A DNA stretch of 16,216 bases. It comes from Ruminococcaceae bacterium UBA7030. Lineage in GTDB: Bacteria > Bacillota > Clostridia > Oscillospirales > Acutalibacteraceae. The position numbers and the translations under genes were made by a program. The first letter of the stretch is position 1; each line of letters begins with the position of its first letter. The notes under the pieces were generated by a model. It saw only the letters and a list, made by a program, of their open reading frames with translations. It was not told where the DNA came from and did not search any database. Where the stretch lies: assembly GCA_002494125.1 (NCBI GenBank), contig DLBD01000140.1, forward strand, positions 1 to 16,216, written 5' to 3'. Below, in pieces: positions 1 to 6,394 of this stretch.

Positions 1-34
1 ATCCTTCGTTATTGCACCTCGCCTAAAGAAAGAA

Positions 35-63
35 TTGCTTTATTTTTTTATATGTGTTATTAT
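35..63 (+). promoter_or_regulatory. Candidate sigma-A promoter for the dut operon
   Basis: TTGCTT at 35-40 and TATTAT at 58-63 are separated by 17 bases. Transcription would start near position 70. This fits the dUTPase start at 97 and not the longer frame beginning at 52, which would lie upstream of the transcript. The surroundings are very AT-rich, so chance matches are possible. Confidence 0.45.
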
Positions 64-96
64 AACTTATATATTATTTATAAAATGGTGAATATT

Positions 97-609
97 ATGT
101 ATAAAATTGCAAGATTTGAAAAGGTATCGTTTGAACAGTTTGAAAAGGACTGGCTCAAGGCATTTCCGGAAACTGAAAATGTCAAAGAAATCTATGACTC
201 TATAAAACTTCCTAAAAGAGCAACCTCAGGCTCTGCGGGATATGACTTTTATGCACCTGCAAGGATATGCTTTGAAAAGGGAAAGTCAACCCTTGTGCCG
301 ACCGGTATACGCTCTTATATTGAGGAGGGCTGGGTGCTTTCTGTTTATCCGCGTTCAGGGCTCGGCTTTAAGCACAGATGCCAGCTTGATAACACCGTAG
401 GCATTATTGACTCGGATTATTATAACTCCTCAAACGAGGGACATATTATGATAAAAATCAGCTGTGACGCACATGATGACGGCCACAAGGCAGAGGTCGA
501 TGCGCATGACGGCTTTGCCCAGGGAATATTCACTCAGTTTGGTATTACTTATGACGACAGCACCGATGGTGTAAGGGACGGCGGTTTTGGCTCGACAACA
601 AAAAAGTAG
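97..609 (+). CDS. dut: dUTPase (dUTP diphosphatase)
   Basis: Hydrolyses dUTP to dUMP and pyrophosphate in the cytoplasm, keeping uracil out of DNA and supplying dUMP for thymidylate synthesis. The 170-residue protein shows all five trimeric dUTPase motifs: AGYDF (about 47-51), PRSGLG (85-90), VGIIDSDY (101-108, with the catalytic Asp at about D105), a GFAQ segment (139-142) and RDGGFGST (160-167), which carries the motif V Arg. About 40 residues precede motif I, and a short insertion follows motif III (110-138), so it is longer than the roughly 150-residue E. coli enzyme. ATG 97 is chosen over in-frame ATGs at 52 and 85 because homology begins only later, a weak GGTG site precedes it, and the candidate promoter lies at 35-63. 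Its last 23 bases overlap the next gene, suggesting coupled translation. The family assignment is firm and the exact start is less so. Confidence 0.92.
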   Translation: MYKIARFEKVSFEQFEKDWLKAFPETENVKEIYDSIKLPKRATSGSAGYDFYAPARICFEKGKSTLVPTGIRSYIEEGWVLSVYPRSGLGFKHRCQLDNTVGIIDSDYYNSSNEGHIMIKISCDAHDDGHKAEVDAHDGFAQGIFTQFGITYDDSTDGVRDGGFGSTTKK

Positions 610-1549
610 TTTACTGAAAAAACCGTTCATTGTTTGTATTATTGCGGTATTCTGTTGTGCGTTATGGGGCAGTGCCTTTCCTGTTATTAAAATCGGTTAT
701 GAGCATTTTAATATTGAAGCAGCCGATTATGCCTCGCAAATACTTTTTGCAGGTGTGCGCTTTACTCTTGCAGGTGTGCTTACTGTCTTTTTTGCAAGCG
801 TGGCAGGAAGAAAAATACTTATACCAAAAAAAGAAAACACGTGTAAAATATTTATCCTCTCACTTTTTCAGACTGTGCTGCAGTATATATTTTTCTATGT
901 CGGTCTTGCCAGAACAAGCGGCGCAAAAAGCTCAATACTTGACAGCATGAGCGTTTTCTTTTCAGTACTTATCGTGACGCTTATACTTAAAACGGAACGT
1001 TTTACAGTTAAAAAAGCTATTGGATGTCTGCTCGGTTTTGCAGGAGTTGTAATTATTAATCTTACGACCTCGTCATTCGGCACAGGCTTTAGCTTTTTCG
1101 GCGAAGGATTTATTCTTCTTTCTGCGCTGTCGTATTCGGTTTCGTCCGTATTGATAAAACGCTTTTCACAAAGTGAGAATCCTGTTATCTTAAGCGGTTA
1201 TCAGTTTGCGCTCGGAGGTGTTATTCTCACCGCTTTCGGCTTAATACTCGGAGGAAAGCTTACAACAATTTCCGCAGTCGGTGTTATGATAATACTTTAT
1301 CTTTCGCTGCTGTCAGCTCTGGCATATACGCTTTGGAGTCTTATTCTTAAGTATAACGAGGTATCGTCCGTTACGGTTTATTCGTTTATGATACCTGTTT
1401 TCGGCTGTATTCTTTCAGCACTTATGCTTAAAGAAAGTCTGAGCACTTCGCTTTTTGTGAAAATCATGGCACTTCTACTTGTATCAACAGGAATTTTCCT
1501 TGTTAATAAAAAAGAAAAACTGAAATCGGAGAATAGTTATGAAAGCTAA
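587..1549 (+). CDS. DMT superfamily (EamA) transporter
   Basis: A 320-residue polytopic membrane protein of the drug/metabolite transporter type. It has two tandem EamA halves (about residues 15-160 and 170-306) and roughly ten hydrophobic segments. The first half carries the typical ALWGSAFPVIKIG stretch (25-37), and the second ends in a hydrophobic helix before a Lys-rich tail. Start is TTG at 587: AAGGGA at 573-578 lies 8 bases upstream, and no ATG occurs before the first membrane segment. It overlaps dut by 23 bases and the arabinofuranosidase gene by 11. The family exports or imports varied amino acids, sugars and metabolites. The substrate cannot be read from sequence. The neighbouring arabinofuranosidase makes a sugar-related substrate possible, but that is only inference. 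Confidence 0.88.
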   Translation: MARQQKSSLLKKPFIVCIIAVFCCALWGSAFPVIKIGYEHFNIEAADYASQILFAGVRFTLAGVLTVFFASVAGRKILIPKKENTCKIFILSLFQTVLQYIFFYVGLARTSGAKSSILDSMSVFFSVLIVTLILKTERFTVKKAIGCLLGFAGVVIINLTTSSFGTGFSFFGEGFILLSALSYSVSSVLIKRFSQSENPVILSGYQFALGGVILTAFGLILGGKLTTISAVGVMIILYLSLLSALAYTLWSLILKYNEVSSVTVYSFMIPVFGCILSALMLKESLSTSLFVKIMALLLVSTGIFLVNKKEKLKSENSYES

Positions 1550-3029
1550 AATGACACTCGCCAAGGAATTTCGTATCGGCGACATCGACAAACGAATTTA
1601 CGGTTCATTTATCGAGCATCTCGGCAGAGCAGTTTATTCGGGCATTTACGAGCCGGATCATCCGACTGCCGACGAGGACGGCTTTCGAGGTGATGTTATT
1701 AAGCTTGTAAAAGAGCTTAACGTTCCTATAGTCCGTTACCCGGGAGGAAACTTTGTTTCGGGATATAACTGGGAGGATGGAGTAGGTCCGGTTGAAAACA
1801 GACCGAAACGCCTTGATCTTGCCTGGGGAACTACCGAGCCTAACACCTTCGGAACAAACGAATTTATGAAGTGGTGTAAAAAGGCCGACACCGAGTGTAT
1901 GATGGCTGTGAACCTCGGAACAAGAGGTGCCGACGAGGCAAGAAATCTTGTTGAATATACTAACCATAAGGGCAATTCCTATTGGTCTGATTTAAGAAAA
2001 TCGCACGGCTATGAAAAACCGTGGGACATTAAACTCTGGTGCCTTGGAAACGAAATGGACGGCGCCTGGCAGATGGGCGCTAAAACTGCTGTCGAATACG
2101 GCAGACTTGCAAACGAAGCTTCAAAGCTCATGAAATGGACTGACGGCAGTATTGAAACCGTTCTTTGCGGTTCGTCAAGCCGCAATTCAAAAACCTTTGG
2201 TGAGTGGGAGGCGACGTCGCTCGACCTTGCGTATGACAGTGTGGACTATGTTTCGCTCCACCAGTATTACGGTAACCATGATGATGACACTATGTCATAC
2301 CTTGCAAGAACTCTTGAGCTTGACGACTTCATTCACACCGTTATTTGTGTGTGCGATTATCTTAAGGGTAAGAGAAGAACAAATAAAACAATCAACCTTT
2401 CCTTCGACGAGTGGAATGTATGGTACCATTCAGATAACGCTCCTTATGAGCGATGGAGCTATGCACCGCCAAGGCTTGAGGATATTTATAATTTTGAAGA
2501 CGCTCTTCTTGTCGGCTCAATGATGATAACTTTTCTTCGTCATTGCGACAGAATTAAGATTGCATGCCTTGCCCAGCTTGTAAATGTTATAGCTCCTATC
2601 TTTACCCAAAAAGGCGGCGGAGTGTTCAAACAAACTATCTTTTATCCGTTTGAGCATATGAGTAATTTCGGCAGGGGAGCAGCACTTAATCCTATTCTCA
2701 CCTGTGATAAGTATGACTGCAAGGCGTTTACAGATGTTCCTTATCTTGAAAGCATCGCCACATATGATGAGGAAAATGAAGAAATGACAATCTTCTGTGT
2801 AAATAAATCAATGGAAGAAAGCGCAGTTATGAGCGTAAAGCTTCTTGACTTTGACGGATATAAGCCTGTAGAGTTTATCTCTATGGACGGATATAAAAAG
2901 GGTGATATAAACGGATTTGAAAACCCGTTTGTAAAGCCGCATAAAAATGATATTCCTGCTATTGACGGCGGCGAAATCATATTTGAAATGAAGCCGTTTA
3001 GTTGGAACGTATTAAGACTGAAAAAATAA
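1539..3029 (+). CDS. abfA: GH51 alpha-L-arabinofuranosidase, cytoplasmic
   Basis: Releases terminal L-arabinofuranose from arabino- and arabinoxylo-oligosaccharides by a retaining mechanism. The protein has 496 residues, the usual length for GH51. The N-terminal FIEHLGRAVYSGIYEP (24-39) and VRYPGGNF (65-72) blocks line the sugar pocket. LGNEMDG (169-175) carries the acid/base E172 and FDEWN (289-293) carries the nucleophile E291. Their 119-residue spacing matches the Geobacillus AbfA pair (E175/E294). The barrel is followed by a beta domain ending in SWNVLRLKK. There is no signal peptide, so substrates must be imported as oligosaccharides; no sugar ABC transporter is visible in the window. 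Start ATG 1539 follows GGAG at 1528-1531 and overlaps the transporter gene by 11 bases. The family is near certain; the natural oligosaccharide is not known from sequence. Confidence 0.95.
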   Translation: MKAKMTLAKEFRIGDIDKRIYGSFIEHLGRAVYSGIYEPDHPTADEDGFRGDVIKLVKELNVPIVRYPGGNFVSGYNWEDGVGPVENRPKRLDLAWGTTEPNTFGTNEFMKWCKKADTECMMAVNLGTRGADEARNLVEYTNHKGNSYWSDLRKSHGYEKPWDIKLWCLGNEMDGAWQMGAKTAVEYGRLANEASKLMKWTDGSIETVLCGSSSRNSKTFGEWEATSLDLAYDSVDYVSLHQYYGNHDDDTMSYLARTLELDDFIHTVICVCDYLKGKRRTNKTINLSFDEWNVWYHSDNAPYERWSYAPPRLEDIYNFEDALLVGSMMITFLRHCDRIKIACLAQLVNVIAPIFTQKGGGVFKQTIFYPFEHMSNFGRGAALNPILTCDKYDCKAFTDVPYLESIATYDEENEEMTIFCVNKSMEESAVMSVKLLDFDGYKPVEFISMDGYKKGDINGFENPFVKPHKNDIPAIDGGEIIFEMKPFSWNVLRLKK

Positions 3030-3047
3030 TTTTACGGAGGAAGAATT

Positions 3048-4595
3048 ATGACAACACCACAAATTATGATTATGCTTGTAATTGCCATTTATCTTGGTAT
3101 GATGGTGATTATCGGCGCAATCTATTCAAAACAGACTAATAATGTAGGCGACTTCTACCTCGGCGGAAGAAGGCTTGGCCCTCTCGTTACCGCGATGAGT
3201 GCAGAGGCGTCCGATATGTCAAGCTATCTCCTTATGGGACTTCCGGGACTTGCATATCTTACTGGTATTGCAGATGTTGGATGGACTGTTATAGGACTTG
3301 CAACAGGTACATACCTCAACTGGCTTTTTGTTGCTAAAAAGCTTCGTAACTATTCCGCGCACTGCGAGGCTATAACGCTTCCTGAATTTTTCTCAAAAAG
3401 ATACAGAGAAAAGAGTCATGTGTTAATGGCTATAGCTGCTATTATGATTGTTATTTTCTTTATTCCTTATACGGGTTCGGGCTTTGCTGCCTGCGGAAAG
3501 CTTTTCGGTACACTCTTTGGTATAGACTATCATATCGCAATGATTGTATCGGCTATTATCATTGTCGGCTATACCTCGCTCGGTGGTTTCAATGCAGCGT
3601 CAATGACTGACCTTATTCAGTCAATTATTATGACAATTGCACTGATCATTGTGCTTGTTTTCGGAGTTAAGCAGGCAGGCGGTGTTGAGAGCGTTGTGAA
3701 TAATGCTCAACAGTTTAACGGCTATCTCAATATGTTCCAGACGCACGACCCGGCAACAAATACGTCAAGTCCGTATACTCTGTTTACTATCTGTTCAACT
3801 CTTGCATGGGGACTTGGATATTTCGGTATGCCGCATATTCTCTTAAGATTTATGGCTATTGAAGATCCCAAAAAGGTAAAAACGTCAAGAAGAGTTGCTT
3901 CCGTATGGGTTGTGATTTCAATGGCAATCGCTGTTTTGATCGGCATTGTAGGAAAGGCTATGGTATCAAACGGAGTTATTGACGCTCTTCCTGAAAACCA
4001 GCACGAAACTATCATTGTTGTTATTTCTAATTTCCTTGCGTCAAACTTCGGCGTATTTGCCGCTATTATTGCAGGCGTTATCCTTTCCGGTATTCTTGCA
4101 TCAACAATGTCAACTGCTGACAGCCAGCTCCTTGCTGCTTCATCAGCCGTTTCTGAAAATATTTTCGGCGGTCTTTTCGGAATTAAGCTTAAGGAAAAAA
4201 CAGAAGTAATAATTGCGAGAACAGTTCTTATTGTTATTGCAATCATCGGTGTTTTCATTGCATGGAATCCGGATTCATCAATCTTTAAGATTGTATCGTT
4301 TGCCTGGGCAGGCTTCGGTGCTGTATTCGGTCCTGTAATGCTTCTTGCACTTTTCTGGAAGCGTTCAAATAAGTACGGCGCAATAGCAGGTATGCTTACA
4401 GGCGGAATTATGGTATTTGTTTGGAAGTTTATTATTGCTGTAAATGTTCCGGCACTTGCTGTTTATGAGCTTCTTCCCGCATTTGTAATTGCAATAGTTG
4501 TTAATATTGTTGTTTCTCTTATAACTCCTGCACCTGAAAAGGAAATCACAGACGAGTTTGAAGAGGTTAAAAAGCTTAATAAAGAAATGAGATAA
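3048..4595 (+). CDS. putP: Sodium/proline symporter, PutP type
   Basis: Sodium-coupled uptake of L-proline across the cytoplasmic membrane (SSS family, LeuT fold). The 515-residue protein has about 13 hydrophobic segments. PutP hallmarks align well: LGGRRLGP (38-45), SAEASDMSS with D56 (the D55 sodium/proline site of E. coli PutP), LLMGLPG (61-67), Y141, WGLGYFGMPH with W254 and Y258 (E. coli W244/Y248), and STMSTADSQLL with S355/T356 (E. coli S340/T341, sodium site 2). These residues favour proline over sugar or vitamin members of the family. A GGAGG site at about 3036-3040 precedes ATG 3048. It sits 18 bases after the arabinofuranosidase gene, probably on the same transcript, and is followed by a GC-rich hairpin. 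A proline carrier next to arabinoside breakdown is an odd pairing, so a related substrate cannot be excluded. Confidence 0.9.
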   Translation: MTTPQIMIMLVIAIYLGMMVIIGAIYSKQTNNVGDFYLGGRRLGPLVTAMSAEASDMSSYLLMGLPGLAYLTGIADVGWTVIGLATGTYLNWLFVAKKLRNYSAHCEAITLPEFFSKRYREKSHVLMAIAAIMIVIFFIPYTGSGFAACGKLFGTLFGIDYHIAMIVSAIIIVGYTSLGGFNAASMTDLIQSIIMTIALIIVLVFGVKQAGGVESVVNNAQQFNGYLNMFQTHDPATNTSSPYTLFTICSTLAWGLGYFGMPHILLRFMAIEDPKKVKTSRRVASVWVVISMAIAVLIGIVGKAMVSNGVIDALPENQHETIIVVISNFLASNFGVFAAIIAGVILSGILASTMSTADSQLLAASSAVSENIFGGLFGIKLKEKTEVIIARTVLIVIAIIGVFIAWNPDSSIFKIVSFAWAGFGAVFGPVMLLALFWKRSNKYGAIAGMLTGGIMVFVWKFIIAVNVPALAVYELLPAFVIAIVVNIVVSLITPAPEKEITDEFEEVKKLNKEMR

Positions 4596-4602
4596 TTAAT
4601 AA

Positions 4603-4622
4603 ACGGGCGGTCATCCGCCCGT
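4603..4622 (+). terminator. GC-rich hairpin after putP, possible terminator
   Basis: ACGGGCGG (4603-4610), loop TCAT and CCGCCCGT (4615-4622) form a perfect 8-base stem seven bases after the putP stop. No U-run follows (ATTCTGTATC), so it is a weak intrinsic terminator. It may instead act as a 3'-end stabiliser or a partial block before rimM. Confidence 0.55.
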
Positions 4623-4640
4623 ATTCTGTATCGGTGAAAT

Positions 4641-5150
4641 ATGAAAAAATATCTTGAGATAGGGAAAATTAATAATACGCACGGCGTAAGGGGCGAAATG
4701 AAGCTTCAACTCTGGTGCGACGGCATAGACTACCTTAAACAGTTAAAACGCCTTTATCTTGACTCTGAAGGTAAAAAGGAGGTCAAGCTTATTTCTGCAA
4801 GAGAACAAAAAAATCTTGCGATAATTAAGCTTGAGGGAATTGACTCAATCGAAAAAGCAGAGGAGCTTAAGGGCAAGGTGCTTTATTGCGACAGAGAAGA
4901 CGCAGTAATTGAGGACGGCGCAAATTATATCGCCGACCTTATCGGCTGCTATGTCGTTGATATTGATACCGAAGAGGAGTACGGCAGAGTTGTTGATGTA
5001 GTCAATTACGGCTCGTGTGATATTTATGATATTGAATCGTGGGGAAAGCATACGCTTATCCCTGCAATAGAAGATGTAGTCAAGGAAATCAACACCGAAT
5101 ATCAGGTAATAAAGATTAAGAGAATGAAGGGCTTATTTGATGAGGATTGA
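4641..5150 (+). CDS. rimM: Ribosome maturation factor RimM
   Basis: Assists late maturation of the 30S subunit, binding ribosomal protein S19 and acting on the 16S 3' domain. The 169 residues are the normal length. The N-terminal beta-barrel starts with IGKINNTHGVRGEMKL (7-22), the family signature, and includes the GIDSIEKAEELKGKVLY segment (66-82). The C-terminal PRC-barrel spans about 96-169, with DLIGCYVVD (99-107), LIPAIEDVVKEI (139-150) and a VIKIKRMKGL end (156-165). ATG 4641 has only a weak GGTG site upstream. The 3' end overlaps trmD by 11 bases; rimM-trmD is a classic conserved pair, often with rpsP and rplS, which are not present here. Confidence 0.96.
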   Translation: MKKYLEIGKINNTHGVRGEMKLQLWCDGIDYLKQLKRLYLDSEGKKEVKLISAREQKNLAIIKLEGIDSIEKAEELKGKVLYCDREDAVIEDGANYIADLIGCYVVDIDTEEEYGRVVDVVNYGSCDIYDIESWGKHTLIPAIEDVVKEINTEYQVIKIKRMKGLFDED

Positions 5151-5883
5151 TATACTTACACTCTTTCCCGAAATGTGCGAAAGCGTTTTGTCAGAGTCAA
5201 TTATCGGCAGAGCAAGACAGGGCGGAAAGGTTGATATAAACTGTATTGATATAAGAAACTACACACTTGATAAACACAGGCGTGTTGATGATAAGCCCTA
5301 TGGCGGAGGTATGGGCATGGTTATGGCGCCGCAGCCAATATACGACTGCTTTACGGCGCTATGCGATGATATTGGCGTTAAGCCGCATCTTATCTATATG
5401 ACGCCGCAGGGAAAAACTCTTACTCAGGAAAGAGTTAAGGAACTTTCAAAACTTGAAAATATTGCAATTCTTTGCGGTCACTATGAGGGCGTTGATGAAA
5501 GGGTAATTGAAGCCCTTGAGCCTGAGGAAATATCAATAGGCGATTATGTACTGACGGGCGGAGAGCTTCCTGCGCTTATTGTCGCCGATTCTGTTTCAAG
5601 AATGCTTCCCGGTGTATTAAGCGATGACGAATGTTTTGAGGAGGAAAGTCATTTTAATTCACTTCTCGAATATCCTCAGTACACTCATCCGTCGCAATGG
5701 CAGGGAAGGCAGGTGCCGGAAATTCTCCTTTCCGGTCATCACGCTAAGGTTGAAGAGTGGCGTCGCCAAAGGTCGCTTGAACGTACTTTTGAACGCCGCC
5801 CCGATATGCTCGAAAAAGCAGATTTAACAGACGAAGACAAGGCGTATTTGTCGAATATCCAAACTAAACAAAAAAATATGTGA
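5140..5883 (+). CDS. trmD: tRNA (guanine-N1-)-methyltransferase TrmD
   Basis: Methylates G37 of tRNAs that read CNN codons, using S-adenosylmethionine and preventing +1 frameshifts. It acts as a dimer with a trefoil-knot SPOUT fold. Visible marks in 247 residues: VDDKPYGGGMGMVM (49-62), CGHYEGVDERV (112-122) and SIGDYVLTGGELPAL (132-146), which form the knotted cofactor site, then MLPGVL (155-160) and LLEYPQYTHP (175-184). ATG 5140 is preferred to the adjacent in-frame TTG at 5137 because AAGGG at 5127-5131 is spaced 8 bases from it. It overlaps rimM by 11 bases. The linker reads EESHFN where many homologues have a D-S-F sequence, so the position usually taken as the catalytic Asp appears to be Glu (E169 here). 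Confidence 0.96.
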   Translation: MRIDILTLFPEMCESVLSESIIGRARQGGKVDINCIDIRNYTLDKHRRVDDKPYGGGMGMVMAPQPIYDCFTALCDDIGVKPHLIYMTPQGKTLTQERVKELSKLENIAILCGHYEGVDERVIEALEPEEISIGDYVLTGGELPALIVADSVSRMLPGVLSDDECFEEESHFNSLLEYPQYTHPSQWQGRQVPEILLSGHHAKVEEWRRQRSLERTFERRPDMLEKADLTDEDKAYLSNIQTKQKNM

Positions 5884-5952
5884 ATATTGCACAAATTACA
5901 CTGTTTTTTTTTAGTTGCAATTAACAAGTCAAACGAACTTTAATTTAACGTG

Positions 5953-5980
5953 TTGACCGATTTGATTTTAGTGATATAAT
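5953..5980 (+). promoter_or_regulatory. Strong sigma-A promoter (extended -10) for ptsH
   Basis: TTGACC (5953-5958), a 16-base spacer and TATAAT (5975-5980), preceded by TGA (5972-5974) as an extended -10. The start site would be near 5987, giving a leader of about 63 nt that is almost pure A/T and contains TTAATTAA twice (6000-6007 and 6009-6016). This gives ptsH its own transcription, independent of trmD. Confidence 0.85.
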
Positions 5981-6049
5981 AGTACAGAAAAAGAAATATT
6001 TAATTAACTTAATTAATATATCTAATTTAATGAATGAGAGGTTTTTATT

Positions 6050-6313
6050 ATGTTCGTTAAAGATGTAAAGGTAGAAAATCAGGTTGGTCTTCATGCTCGT
6101 CCGGCAACATTCTTTATCCAGAAGGCAAACGAGTTTAAGTCATCAATCTGGGTTGAGAAGGAAGAAAGAAGAGTTAACGCAAAAAGCCTTTTAGGTGTGC
6201 TTTCACTCGGCATTATGGGTGGCACAGATATCAGAATAATTGCTGACGGAGCTGACGAAGAGGAGGCTGTTCAGGGTCTTGTATCTCTTGTAAAGTCAGG
6301 TTTCACAGAGTAA
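6050..6313 (+). CDS. ptsH: Phosphocarrier protein HPr
   Basis: Carries phosphate from enzyme I to the IIA domains of sugar PTS permeases. In Firmicutes, HPr phosphorylated on Ser46 also acts as CcpA corepressor. The 87-residue protein has the active-site motif GLHARPA with H15 (13-19) and the regulatory NAKSLLGVLSLG with S46 (43-54), both at canonical positions. Having His15 argues against the Crh paralogue. A GAGAGG site (6036-6041) lies 8 bases before ATG 6050. The gene stands alone between a strong promoter and a strong terminator; ptsI (enzyme I), which often follows it, is absent here, as is the HPr kinase gene. Monocistronic high expression is inferred from these signals. Confidence 0.96.
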   Translation: MFVKDVKVENQVGLHARPATFFIQKANEFKSSIWVEKEERRVNAKSLLGVLSLGIMGGTDIRIIADGADEEEAVQGLVSLVKSGFTE

Positions 6314-6328
6314 TTTCAGGATGTACAT

Positions 6329-6359
6329 AAGCACAGCGTTTGCTGTGCTTTATTTTTTT
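6329..6359 (+). terminator. Intrinsic terminator of ptsH
   Basis: AAGCACAGC (6329-6337), loop GTTT and GCTGTGCTT (6342-6350) make a perfect 9-base stem followed by TATTTTTTT. It starts 15 bases after the ptsH stop. Confidence 0.93.
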
Positions 6360-6394
6360 CTCAAGGATAATAATATAAAAGGGAGGTGAGCGCT

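Noticed and set aside
52..96. Upstream extension of dUTPase from ATG 52 or ATG 85
   Set aside because: These codons lie in AT-rich DNA over or just after the likely promoter, lack a ribosome binding site, and add residues unlike the family.
1..96. Remains of an upstream gene at the window start
   Set aside because: No open frame with a family signature runs in from the left edge, and the segment looks like intergenic AT-rich DNA with a candidate promoter.
3722..4258. 178-codon open frame antisense to putP
   Set aside because: It mirrors the codon pattern of the real membrane-protein gene, has no ribosome binding site or promoter, and shows no recognisable domain.
5175..5192. cre-like GAAAGCGTTTTGT within trmD
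   Set aside because: It lies inside a coding region away from any promoter and misses the 3' half of the consensus; codon content explains it.
5862..5916. AT-only hairpin at the trmD end (AACTAAA and A-run against T-run and TTTAGTT) as a terminator
   Set aside because: The stem is almost all A-T with a mismatch and a loop of about 29 bases, so it should be unstable; A- and T-runs pair by chance in such DNA.
6386..6394. GTG start for uvrC at 6386
   Set aside because: It overlaps the only ribosome binding site; TTG 6395 has the right spacing and gives the normal protein start.
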